From Pseudothioclava arenosa (GTDB lineage: Bacteria > Pseudomonadota > Alphaproteobacteria > Rhodobacterales > Rhodobacteraceae), in assembly GCF_002358085.1 (NCBI RefSeq), contig NZ_NTJD01000010.1, forward strand, positions 1 through 64,000: a DNA stretch of 64,000 nt, read 5' to 3'. Under the pieces are notes generated by a model that was given only the letters and a program-made list of their open reading frames with translations, did not search any database and was not told the DNA's origin. Below, in pieces: positions 15,014 through 22,674 of this stretch. The first letter of the stretch is position 1. Each line of letters opens with the position of its first letter. A program made the position numbers and the translations under genes.

Positions 15014-16090
15014 TCAGCCGATCTTGCAGCCCCAGAAGGACGTGTGATCGGCGGCGAAATACCCGTCCTGCGCCCGGAAGCTGCCCTGCAGCTCGACCGT
15101 GTCGCCGGCCGTCAGCACCACCATCGTCTGGAGCCAAAGCGCGGTCGCCTCGGAGACATGCGAACTGGTGACTTCGCCGCGTGAGCCGCGGATCTCCGCC
15201 GTGCCATTGAGAAGGAGCCGCCCGCTCATGCGGGCCGAGGTGCTGACGTTGACCTTGAAGAGCAGCGTCGCGCCGAAGAGATAGGTGCCGTCCACGGGCG
15301 CCACGAAGCGGTTGTTCGCGGCGTCGAAGGCGCCCTGATCGTTGTAGTCGGTATTGTTCAGTCCGATCTTCGTCCAGGTCCCGACGCCGACGTAGTTGTC
15401 GTAGTTCGTGTATGCCTTGAAGCGCGGCAGCCGGGGCTGATCGACGATGCCGGTGGCGTTGTCGACGCTGAGCCCGTCGAAGAAGGTGCTGCCGTCGGCC
15501 GAGACCGCGAGGCGGAAGCGGTCGGAGCCGAAGAGCCCCACAAGCGCCTTGGTCACGAAGCCGGTCTGCAGCGTGAGGCCGAGGTCATCGCCAGCTGCCT
15601 CCTTGTTCATGGTGTAGAACAGATCGCCGGTGCCGCCCTCGGCGACGGTTTTTGCTGTCCACAGCGCGGCGTTGAGCTTCGCCGAGAACGGGTTCGACCC
15701 ATCCGCCGTCGTTCCGAGTCCTAGCAGCGCGAGATTCTGCAGCTCCGCCGGCGTGGTCCCGACCCAGCCGGCCCCGTCGTAGACCAGAAGAAGGTTCTCG
15801 TCTTCGACCCACGCCCGCCAGCCAGTTCCAGGTGGCAGGCGCAACCAGGCCCCGTCCGTCCAGAGCGCGACGTTCAGGTCCCAGCCCGCCCAGTCGCCCG
15901 TCGCGCCCGAGGCCACGATGTAGCGGTCGCCATCGGCGGGGCTCGCTGGGGGTGCTGCCAGATTCCGGTCGAGAACCGAGAGCTGGACGAGCCCGTCGAG
16001 GATCCGCAGCCCCTCGTTGTGGGTGACATGCTTCTGGGCCTGTGCTGCGAGGATGTAGGGCAGCAAGAGATGGGTCGTGGCGTCGGACAT
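15014..16090 (-). CDS. phage DUF2793 tail-associated protein (left copy)
   Basis: A 358-residue protein with the N-terminal DUF2793 signature (LLLPYILAAQAQKHVTHNE, then DGDRYIVASGATG). The C-terminal part (about 235-358) looks like a beta-rich jellyroll of the C1q/tail-spike type (VDGTYLFGATLLFK). In Rhodobacteraceae prophages this gene follows the megatron tail gene and probably encodes a tail fibre or receptor-binding part. A same-length, ungapped copy exists at 33772-34848; about 100 central residues are identical between them. It appears intact although its neighbours are damaged. Confidence 0.82.
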   Translation of the reverse strand: MSDATTHLLLPYILAAQAQKHVTHNEGLRILDGLVQLSVLDRNLAAPPASPADGDRYIVASGATGDWAGWDLNVALWTDGAWLRLPPGTGWRAWVEDENLLLVYDGAGWVGTTPAELQNLALLGLGTTADGSNPFSAKLNAALWTAKTVAEGGTGDLFYTMNKEAAGDDLGLTLQTGFVTKALVGLFGSDRFRLAVSADGSTFFDGLSVDNATGIVDQPRLPRFKAYTNYDNYVGVGTWTKIGLNNTDYNDQGAFDAANNRFVAPVDGTYLFGATLLFKVNVSTSARMSGRLLLNGTAEIRGSRGEVTSSHVSEATALWLQTMVVLTAGDTVELQGSFRAQDGYFAADHTSFWGCKIG

Positions 16091-16165
16091 AGGTGGTCTC
16101 CAAAACGAAAAGCGCCGCCTGCATGGCAGGCGGCGGATGAAGGCGCGGCGCTCGGAACGGTGGCT

Positions 16166-16546
16166 TTAATTGCGCTCGGGCGTCACTGATGGAATTGCCG
16201 ACAGGATCGGGTCGGGCTTCGGTGCGTCCCACTTCGCGGTCATCGCGGCCCAGCGGTCGATTTCCGCGCGGAAGCCGGGATCGTCGATGCGTAGATGGAA
16301 GGTATAGAGCCGATCCACGATCTCGCGCATCAGCGCGCGCATCTCGTCGTCATTGATCCGTGAGACCTCGGACCAGGGGATGCGTCTGCCCGCGGCGTCC
16401 TCGACGATGACGTCGCTGCCATCACCGGTGTGCGAGACCGGTGTCAGACCTGCATGCAGGGTCTCGAGCTGCGTGTTGCGCACGCAGGCGACTGCCATCA
16501 CTTTGGCTAGCTGGGTGGCGATCCGGTCTTCATCTTCAGGGCGCAT
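16166..16546 (-). CDS. small conserved prophage protein, unknown
   Basis: A 126-residue hydrophilic protein rich in acidic residues, with no signal peptide or membrane helix. It lies between the megatron tail fragment and the DUF2793 gene, where small proteins of this kind often occur in Rhodobacteraceae prophages. The right-hand copy of this tail block lacks it: only 10 bases separate the two flanking genes there. Function not recognised. Confidence 0.6.
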   Translation of the reverse strand: MRPEDEDRIATQLAKVMAVACVRNTQLETLHAGLTPVSHTGDGSDVIVEDAAGRRIPWSEVSRINDDEMRALMREIVDRLYTFHLRIDDPGFRAEIDRWAAMTAKWDAPKPDPILSAIPSVTPERN

Positions 16547-16598
16547 GACCTAGCCTACGCCGGAGAACGCGAGGCCGGCCAGAACTCATTGCGCCACA

Positions 16599-18581
16599 TC
16601 AGAAGCTCAGGGTGACGGTCTCGGGCGCGCCCCGCCCGATGAGGGCGGAGAGCTGGTAGATGCGGATGTCGAGCGAGTCGCCGGGGCCGAGCAGCGCGCC
16701 CCAGTCGGCGGTCTGGTCGGCGGCGCTATAAACCGCTCGGGTCATGCTCACGCTCAGCACCCGCTTCACGGTGGCGCCATCGACGATCTCGACCTCGTAG
16801 GCCTCGAATTCCTCGAGCATCGGCACCTCGAGCCCACCCCAACTGTCGGCGGCGAGCGCGCGGGATCGCCGCGTCCAGCGGATGGTCAGATCGCCGGGTG
16901 TGCGCGGCCTGCGCCATGGCTGCTCGACATGGGCAACGGAGAACGGCCGCAATCCGACTCCCGCTGGGGTGAAGGCCTGCCCCACATAGGTCTCGTCGCT
17001 GGCCGGTCGGCTGGCCGGTCCGATGCGCCAGTTCCAAGGGATGCCGAGATCGGTCTCGGCAATCGGCAGAGGCGCGAGGCTGTCGTCCAATACTACAACC
17101 ATTGCGCCGGCCGGCGTTGGGTTCCCCATCGCCCCCTCGGTCCCGCGAAGTCCGCGCAAAAGCCGGGTTAGCCGATACCGTCCCGGCGCGATCAAGTCGG
17201 CCGTCCCCGCCTGCACGATCTCCCAGGTGCCCGGCGCGCTCTCGACGGCCAGCGCATTCGCTCCACCGAACAGCGTGAGATCCGTGACGCTCTCCAGTGT
17301 GCCGGAGAAAAGGTCGACCACCAGCGCGTTGCCCAGATCGAAGCGCGAAGTCGGCCCTGCGTGGAAATCCTCGACCAGCGTTCCGATCCGTGCGGCGCTG
17401 CCGAAGGTTGTGATCAGCTCGAACCCATCCGTCGACGGGCTGCGGAACACCGCCATGTCGCCGGGCCAGGGAATGGCGTGCGCCGCGACCAGCGGCCGAT
17501 GCGCAGCCAGATCCTCGCTGAGTTGCGGCAGATCCAGGAGAACGATCTCCGGCGCGCCGAACGTGACGGCCTCGGTCACCGCTGCTCCGCGGGCGGTCCC
17601 CGGCGGGATCTCGAAACTGTCGAGGTCCTGGCGCAGCGCCTCGATGCCGCGGGCGTCGCTGTCCGCGATCGAGGTCAGGCGGAAGGCATTGTCCCGACCG
17701 TCATGCGCGAGGATCACCACATCGGCCGGGTCCAGTGCCAGTCGTGACGGTGGCAGGCGGAAAGCGGCGGTTTCGCGGGCTGTCCAGGCTTCCATGAGGG
17801 TACGCTGGCAGCGGCGCTCGGCCTCCTCGGGTGGGACGGCGATGGGGAAGGCCTCGGAGGTGATGCGCGTCGAGTCCACGGTGATGCGGCGCGCCTCGAC
17901 CTGCGCGGTGTCATAGTCGCCATCGGCCCGCGTGACCTGCCACTTCAACGCCTGAGGCAGTTCGGTCTCCTGCGCCCGGGTCAGCTCGAAGAGATCGCCC
18001 TCGCGCGGCGCGACCAGATCGTCATGGGTGAGCGCGACCACCGGCGCGCGGCCCCGCATCACGAAGCGGATCAGGCCTTCGCTCTCGACGGCATCGAAGC
18101 CGAAATGCCGCGCCAGCGTGGAGATCGACGCACGCGGGGATTCCAGCGCGGTGATGATGTAGCCTTCGACCGAGCCTGTGAGGCCGGATGTGTCGATCCG
18201 GCTGGCGGGCAGGCCCGCGCGCAGGCAGAGGTCGCGGACGAGGGCCGAGAGCGAACCGGCGCCGAGCCGCCCGGTCAGCCAGTGGCCACGCGCCCAGTTC
18301 GGCCCGTCGGCCCAGACATGGGTCAGCTCGGGGAAATGCGGATAGGGTCGCGCATCCCAGGTCCAGGCGGCGCACTCACCAAGGTCGATCATCGGGGCGT
18401 CGTAGGTGGTCGAGATCGGATTGTTCGATGCCTCTCCCCAGTAGAGCAGCGTCGCCTCGAAATAGGCCCGCTGGATCGCGTCATCGCGCCAGCCCCGCGA
18501 GAAGTAGGGCACGGCGCTTTCAGAGGACTTCGGATCGAAAAAGACATTGGGCTGATTGGTGCCACGGTCGATGGCTGGGCA
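16599..18581 (-). pseudogene. C-terminal half of megatron (GTA gp15-like) tail protein
   Basis: About 660 codons match, with the same order, the C-terminal half of the full-length 1322-residue protein at 34859-38827 (for example SRGWRDDAIQRAY, ESPRASISTLARHFGFDAVE, LTLFGGANALAVESAPG). In frame the homology extends upstream of GTG 18512 through PNVFFDPKSSES to CPAIDRGTN at about 18581 and then ends abruptly at a junction with another phage gene. The N-terminal region and the TIM-barrel domain, including its catalytic-type glutamates, are missing. A protein could start at GTG 18512, but it would lack the normal assembly domain, so I treat it as a remnant. Confidence 0.75.
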
Positions 18582-18807
18582 CGGTGCCGCTGGTCTTGCC
18601 CTGTGCAGCCCGCTCGGCCGTGGCGGCGGCCTCGTAACGCTGCGCGATCCCGGCCTCGAGCCTGTCCCGCAGCCGCTTCACGCGGGCGGTCTCGGCGAGC
18701 GCCGTCGTCTGCAGATCCAGCAGCATCTCGGGCGGCAACGCCGCGATGTCGCCGAGGGCGAGACCTTCGAGATCAATGAGGCGGGGGGCATTGTCGGGGT
18801 GCGGCAT
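18520..18807 (-). pseudogene. truncated phage protein fused at deletion junction
   Basis: The ORF starts at ATG 18807 (MPHPDNAPRLIDLEGL). About 75 native-looking residues, mostly helical and charged, run to KTSGTV; then at about 18582 it enters the megatron gene in a different frame and stops after about 20 meaningless residues. I recall this N-terminus from Rhodobacteraceae prophage early regions, where the protein is about twice as long; I know no function. It marks the left side of the deletion that removed head and early tail genes. Confidence 0.55.
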
Positions 18808-18842
18808 GGCGGGGTCTCCGTTGGAAGGGAATGGCAAAGCCA

Positions 18843-19202
18843 TCAAGCGGCGCGCTCTTCGAGGAGCAGCGCCGAGAGCGAAGCGTTGGCGGCTCTGGGT
18901 CTGGGTCTGGGTCGCGCGACGGCGATGTAGGCGAAGCGGTCGGGGCCCACGCGCTCCTGCACGAGGTGGACGAGGCCTTTCTCGAATGCGCCCAGCGCGG
19001 CCTGACCGAGGTCGGCGAGCTGGCAGCGCTCGGGCTCCGGCAGGGTCGAAATCACCGGCGTGACATCGATCCCCAGAAAGCCGCGGTGATACTCGATCCG
19101 GGCGCCAGCATCGGCCTGAGCGATCCAGGCGTAGAGTTCGATATCGGTGAGCTTCGGCGTCGCCACGCGGGCGCCGATCGGGGTCGCGGCGACCATCAGC
19201 AT
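18843..19202 (-). CDS. small prophage protein, unknown
   Basis: A 119-residue soluble protein beginning MLMVAATPIGARVATPKLTD and ending in a basic, proline-containing tail. ATG 19202 overlaps the stop of the HTH gene upstream; ATG 19196 (TGATG) is equally possible. The coupling suggests coexpression with the HTH protein in the prophage early region. No family recognised. A possible role in replication or DNA processing is only a guess from position. Confidence 0.5.
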   Translation of the reverse strand: MLMVAATPIGARVATPKLTDIELYAWIAQADAGARIEYHRGFLGIDVTPVISTLPEPERCQLADLGQAALGAFEKGLVHLVQERVGPDRFAYIAVARPRPRPRAANASLSALLLEERAA

Positions 19203-19462
19203 ACCCGTGCGGCCCGCGCGGGGTCCGCGGTCAGCCGACGGGGCCAATGACCGGCGCGCGCGACCGCCTCGCTGATCTTCAGGGCGCGCTGAAGCTGGCT
19301 CTGCTCGAAGGCTTCGATGTCGGCGAGCCGGTAGAGCACGCGACCGCCGAGCTTTAGGAAGGCCGGCCCCTGGCCGCTGTAGCGCCAGCGCTCCAGCGTC
19401 CGGTGGGAGATCCCCCAGCGCCGGGCCAGCTCCTTCTGGTTCAGGCAATGCCTCTGCAGCAT
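19196..19462 (-). CDS. phage helix-turn-helix (AlpA/excisionase-like) protein
   Basis: An 88-residue DNA-binding protein with a MerR-like winged HTH of the HTH_17/AlpA type: LNQKELARRWGISHRTLERW, then GRVLYRLADIEAFEQS. Proteins of this kind act as excisionase or as regulators of phage early genes. ATG 19462 has GAGAGGAGA. It is followed with overlap by the 119-residue gene. No integrase remains nearby for an excisionase role, so regulation is at least as likely. Confidence 0.75.
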   Translation of the reverse strand: MLQRHCLNQKELARRWGISHRTLERWRYSGQGPAFLKLGGRVLYRLADIEAFEQSQLQRALKISEAVARAGHWPRRLTADPARAARVC

Positions 19463-19665
19463 CGGTGTCTCCTCTCGTGTCGTCGTTGAGGAGACAGTGC
19501 GCAATTACGGTGTGGGATGTCGTGGGGACTGGCGGGGGATACGGAGGGGGATCAGTCGGTCCTTGCAGGACTGGCGTTTAGCGGCCGGCGGGGCGCCGTC
19601 ATCCCCCACCATCCCTCACTCGTCCCCCTCCCGATCCCACAGGGGACCGGGCGGAGGGGGATCCG

Positions 19666-20349
19666 TCAGTCGAGATTCAGACGGTAACCGCCGCGCCGGT
19701 CTGAGCGGATCAGATGCCGCCAGTCCCTCTGCGACTTGAAGACGTCGGCCATGCGCAGGCTCTTCGAGCCGGCGTGAGACAGGATCGCCTTGCCGTTCTG
19801 CCAGGGCTCTCCAGCCTGCGCTGCCTCGTGCAGCGCGCGCACGACCTCCGCCTGGATCGGGCCCAGCTTGAACCGGCAGCCGTTGCAGCGAACCTCGAGA
19901 TAGTCGGCCGAGTGGATGAAGGTGGCCTCCTCCATCGGCTGTCCGCCGGGCGAGAACCCGGTCTCGACCTCGAAACGGTCGCGTTCATCGCGCCTTAGCA
20001 GCAGGTCGCCGATCATGACGAGGACGGGCTGCGCATCGCCCCAGGTCTCCGCGTAGTCGGCCCTCGGCGTCCGAAAACTCGCGAGATGAACCTCACCGCA
20101 CCGGAAAAGCTGGAACACATCACGGGCATGGAGATCGAGCAGGCCGCTGTAGTAGTTCTGCTCCCACGGCACCCGGCAGGGTTCGCCGTCCGCACCTTCC
20201 TCGTAGTCGCCGAACTCCATGGGCACGCCGAACACGCGAACCGACAGCCGGAGCTTGTCGTTTTCCGCGAGGTAGATCAGGTCGGCCTCGGTGATCTGCC
20301 ACCGCTTGAGGATCTCGGGGAGCGTGAAGTACGATTTATCGATATGCAT
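19666..20349 (-). CDS. prophage early protein, unknown, divergent from CI-like repressor
   Basis: A 227-residue soluble protein beginning MHIDKSYFTLPEILKRW, an HTH-like start (LPEILKRWQITEADLIYLAE). The C-terminal 65 residues (LGPIQAEVVRALHEAAQAGE to RGGYRLNLD) resemble a small winged-helix domain. It is transcribed away from the CI-like repressor, the position of a lambdoid early gene. I recognise similar proteins only as uncharacterised Rhodobacteraceae prophage products. The 160 bases to the next gene downstream hold nothing evident. Confidence 0.6.
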   Translation of the reverse strand: MHIDKSYFTLPEILKRWQITEADLIYLAENDKLRLSVRVFGVPMEFGDYEEGADGEPCRVPWEQNYYSGLLDLHARDVFQLFRCGEVHLASFRTPRADYAETWGDAQPVLVMIGDLLLRRDERDRFEVETGFSPGGQPMEEATFIHSADYLEVRCNGCRFKLGPIQAEVVRALHEAAQAGEPWQNGKAILSHAGSKSLRMADVFKSQRDWRHLIRSDRRGGYRLNLD

Positions 20350-20465
20350 TCGCTGCCCTCCGCCCCGATTCCCGTGTAAGATGTTTACTTTTTGTTCTTA
20401 TTCGCTTGACGGGCTCCGATCAATCCGATTTTATCCTATTTCATCCACAGTTGGGTGGGGATGAC
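20350..20465. promoter_or_regulatory. divergent phage operator/promoter region
   Basis: A 116-base AT-richer gap between the early gene and the repressor. Toward the repressor, TTGACG (20406-20411) with a 17-base gap to TTTTAT (20429-20434) is a plausible weak promoter. GTAA/TTAC arms at 20376-20388 make an imperfect dyad that could be a repressor site. Assignment rests mainly on the divergent layout. Confidence 0.4.
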
Positions 20466-21143
20466 ATGACCGAGCACCACACGCTTTCCGACCGCCTCAG
20501 AGCCCGGGCCAACCAGCTCGGCATCAGTCCCGCCCACGTCGCCGAGATGGCCGGGGTGAACCGTTCGTTCGTCTACGACATCCTCCGTGGCCGTTCAGCC
20601 CGCCCTGGCATAGACCGGCTGGCCGAGGTCGCCCGCGTGCTGAAGGTGGATCGCGACTGGCTGATCCATGGCATCGGTGAGGTGGAGGGGAAGCCCCCCT
20701 TCCTGGACAATCCTGACGACGCCTTCGTTGCCATCGCCCACGCCACCCCGCGCCCCGCGATGGGCGGCGGCGCCGTCGTGACCGAGGACGGCGACACGCC
20801 CGGCCGGGTCTATCATTTCCGCCGCTCCTGGATCCGAAACAGCCTCAAGGCCACTCCGTCGCAGCTGCGCATCATGCATGTCGAAGGCGACAGCATGGCG
20901 CCGACGCTGCTGAGCGGCGACGCGGTGCTGGTCGACATGACCCGTCGCGCCCCCAACCCGCCCGGCATCTTCGTTCTGGACGACGGGATGGGACTGGTGG
21001 CCAAGCGGCTGGAGCACATCCCCAACAGCGACCCGCCCGCGGTGCGCGTCATCTCCGACAACAAGCACTACCCCGAATACGAAAGAACGGCCGACGAGAT
21101 CCACATCGTCGGCCGCATCCGTTGGTTCGCGCGGGAGTTATAG
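20466..21143 (+). CDS. CI/LexA-like phage repressor (XRE HTH plus S24 peptidase)
   Basis: A 225-residue repressor. An XRE helix-turn-helix covers about residues 8-62 (ISPAHVAEMAGVNRSFVYDI). The S24 peptidase-like domain has the catalytic Ser143 in VEGDSMAPTL and Lys180 in LVAKRLEH. It would hold early phage genes off and self-cleave after DNA damage via RecA, although I see no clear Ala-Gly cleavage site in the linker. ATG 20466 has GGTGGGG upstream. It is intact, while most of its prophage is gone. The defence operon begins 586 bases downstream on the same strand. Confidence 0.85.
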   Translation: MTEHHTLSDRLRARANQLGISPAHVAEMAGVNRSFVYDILRGRSARPGIDRLAEVARVLKVDRDWLIHGIGEVEGKPPFLDNPDDAFVAIAHATPRPAMGGGAVVTEDGDTPGRVYHFRRSWIRNSLKATPSQLRIMHVEGDSMAPTLLSGDAVLVDMTRRAPNPPGIFVLDDGMGLVAKRLEHIPNSDPPAVRVISDNKHYPEYERTADEIHIVGRIRWFAREL

Positions 21144-21248
21144 CTGTGGCAGGTGACGGAGATTTGGATGATCTGTTCGAGCTGGCGGGCTGCTGCTTTC
21201 GCGGAACTTGACTTCGCAGGATGACTGCGTTTGCCGCCTGGCTGCCCG

Positions 21249-21285
21249 CCTCCCCCGGCTCGGAGACCCCACAACCCGGGGGAGG
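21249..21285. terminator. 10-bp perfect inverted repeat downstream of repressor
   Basis: CCTCCCCCGG (21249-21258) and CCGGGGGAGG (21276-21285) are perfect complements around a 17-base loop, about 100 bases after the repressor stop. There is no T-run, so it may be a weak terminator or another structural element separating the phage gene from the defence operon. Confidence 0.4.
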
Positions 21286-21308
21286 TCAATTCGAGCACGC
21301 TGATATAG

Positions 21309-21530
21309 TCATTCTCGATTTCGGGCGATCACATCAGAAACGGTCAACGGCTTGTATTCCTCCTCGGGCGCAGAAAACGCACTACCCAGTTCTGATTTCA
21401 GGCGATGGAAGGAATCCCAATTGGCGATTCCCCACTCATTCCGGCCGGGCTCGTCCTTACCTGATCCGGTCTGACCGAGGCCGCCTGCCCTGATGCTTTC
21501 CCTGTTCTGCTTGCTCGACAAGAAATCCAT
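21309..21530 (-). CDS. doubtful small ORF in the gap before the defence operon
   Basis: A 73-codon frame from ATG 21530 (MDFLSSKQNRESIRAGG) to a tail reading EEEYKPLTVSDVIARNRE. The acidic/basic tail looks protein-like and recalls antitoxin C-termini, but no toxin gene is adjacent and the only Shine-Dalgarno-like bases abut the ATG. The rest of the 585-base gap (21144-21728) holds the inverted repeat above and the candidate promoter below, with no other gene. Confidence 0.25.
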   Translation of the reverse strand: MDFLSSKQNRESIRAGGLGQTGSGKDEPGRNEWGIANWDSFHRLKSELGSAFSAPEEEYKPLTVSDVIARNRE

Positions 21531-21634
21531 CCTTCTGTGACTAACACGCAGAGAAGCCAAAAAACGGCTTGATGGCATAGGTTTATGTAAACGGACAGGC
21601 TGCCGTCAATTTCATCCCAACACGCGATTTGCGA

Positions 21635-21705
21635 TTGCCTGCGCTCAACCACTTCGCTAGCATCGCCTCAAGCACAGAAAATGTGCGCGCATAGTTACCA
21701 TGCGC
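21635..21705 (+). promoter_or_regulatory. candidate promoter and operator of the defence operon
   Basis: TTGCCT (21635-21640) and TAGCAT (21658-21663) are spaced 17 bases apart, a weak sigma-70-like promoter. Just downstream is a perfect dyad GCGCAT-N7-ATGCGC (21687-21705), 23 bases before the GTG of the WYL regulator. WYL regulators of defence loci bind inverted repeats in their own promoter, so this is a good candidate operator. Confidence 0.45.
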
Positions 21706-21728
21706 ATCGGCCAAGCCGGGAGAGTGAT

Positions 21729-22646
21729 GTGGAAGACAGCAAGGCGGAGCTTCGCTGGGGCGTCGAGCAACGGCTCGAGTTCATCGAGTTCCGCCTGTTT
21801 TGGGAGGGGCGGGTGAACCGCAGCGACCTTATGGGTCAGTTCGGAGTTTCCGTGAACCAGGCGTCCGCCGACCTGAATCGCTACATCGGCCTGGCGCCCG
21901 ACAACATGGTCTATGACAAGAGCGCACGGACCTACGTGCGCACGCCAGACTTCAAGGCCCATTTCAGCGAACCCGACGCAAGCAAGTATCTGGCACAGCT
22001 GCGTTCTGTCGCCGATGGCATCCTTGACCGGGAAGATGCATGGATCACGGAGTTTCCGCCTTTTGCATCCGCACCGACGCCGGTTCGTGGCGTCAATCCC
22101 GCAACGCTCCGATCGGTCGTCCGCGCCATTCGACGGTCGGAAGCGATCGAGGTGAAATACCAAAGCCTGTCCCGCCCGGAGCCGAGCTGGCGCTGGGTCG
22201 CGCCCCACGCCATAGCGTTCGACGGCTTCCGCTGGCACGTCCGGGCGTTCTGTTTCACCGATGACTGCTTCAAGGACTTCCTGCTTTCACGAATTCTCGA
22301 CATCCGCGGATCAAGGGAGAGCGATACATCGGCCGACGAAGATTGCGACTGGCATTGTGAGGTTACTCTGGAAGTTGGGCCCCACCCCGAGCTCTCAGAA
22401 ACACAGGCGAAGGTCATCGCTCTCGACTACGGCATGCGTGGCGGAAAGGCCAAGATAAAGGTCCGACGCGCATTGCTCTACTACGCTTTGAAGCGCCTCG
22501 GTCTCGACACTGATCCGAGCGCACGTACACCTCAAAACCAACAAATCATCCTGATAAATCGCGGCGATGTAATGGCAGCTATACCCAGCAGTCAGAAAAG
22601 CGGCAGCCGACTAAGCACGGAACGGCGGATTGGCGCCAAGAAATGA
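21729..22646 (+). CDS. WYL-domain transcriptional regulator (BrxR/CapW-like)
   Basis: A 305-residue regulator: N-terminal winged HTH (about 8-60, EFRLFWEGRVNRSDLMGQFG then VNQASADLNRY), a WYL domain (about 120-200; the namesake motif is the variant GFRWHVRAF, with arginines in LLSRILDIRGSR), and a C-terminal extension. This layout is that of BrxR/CapW regulators, dimeric repressors of BREX, CBASS and similar phage-defence operons. I choose GTG 21729, preceded by GGGAGAG; an in-frame ATG at 21681 would translate through the dyad at 21687-21705. It leads the operon, 28 bases before the DUF499 gene, and probably autoregulates it. Confidence 0.85.
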   Translation: MEDSKAELRWGVEQRLEFIEFRLFWEGRVNRSDLMGQFGVSVNQASADLNRYIGLAPDNMVYDKSARTYVRTPDFKAHFSEPDASKYLAQLRSVADGILDREDAWITEFPPFASAPTPVRGVNPATLRSVVRAIRRSEAIEVKYQSLSRPEPSWRWVAPHAIAFDGFRWHVRAFCFTDDCFKDFLLSRILDIRGSRESDTSADEDCDWHCEVTLEVGPHPELSETQAKVIALDYGMRGGKAKIKVRRALLYYALKRLGLDTDPSARTPQNQQIILINRGDVMAAIPSSQKSGSRLSTERRIGAKK

Positions 22647-22674
22647 GAACAGTGAGGATAGGGGGCTTTGGCGG

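Noticed and set aside
21681-21728. ATG 21681 as the start of the WYL regulator
   Set aside because: It would place coding sequence over the dyad at 21687-21705 and has no ribosome site; GTG 21729 has GGGAGAG at proper spacing.
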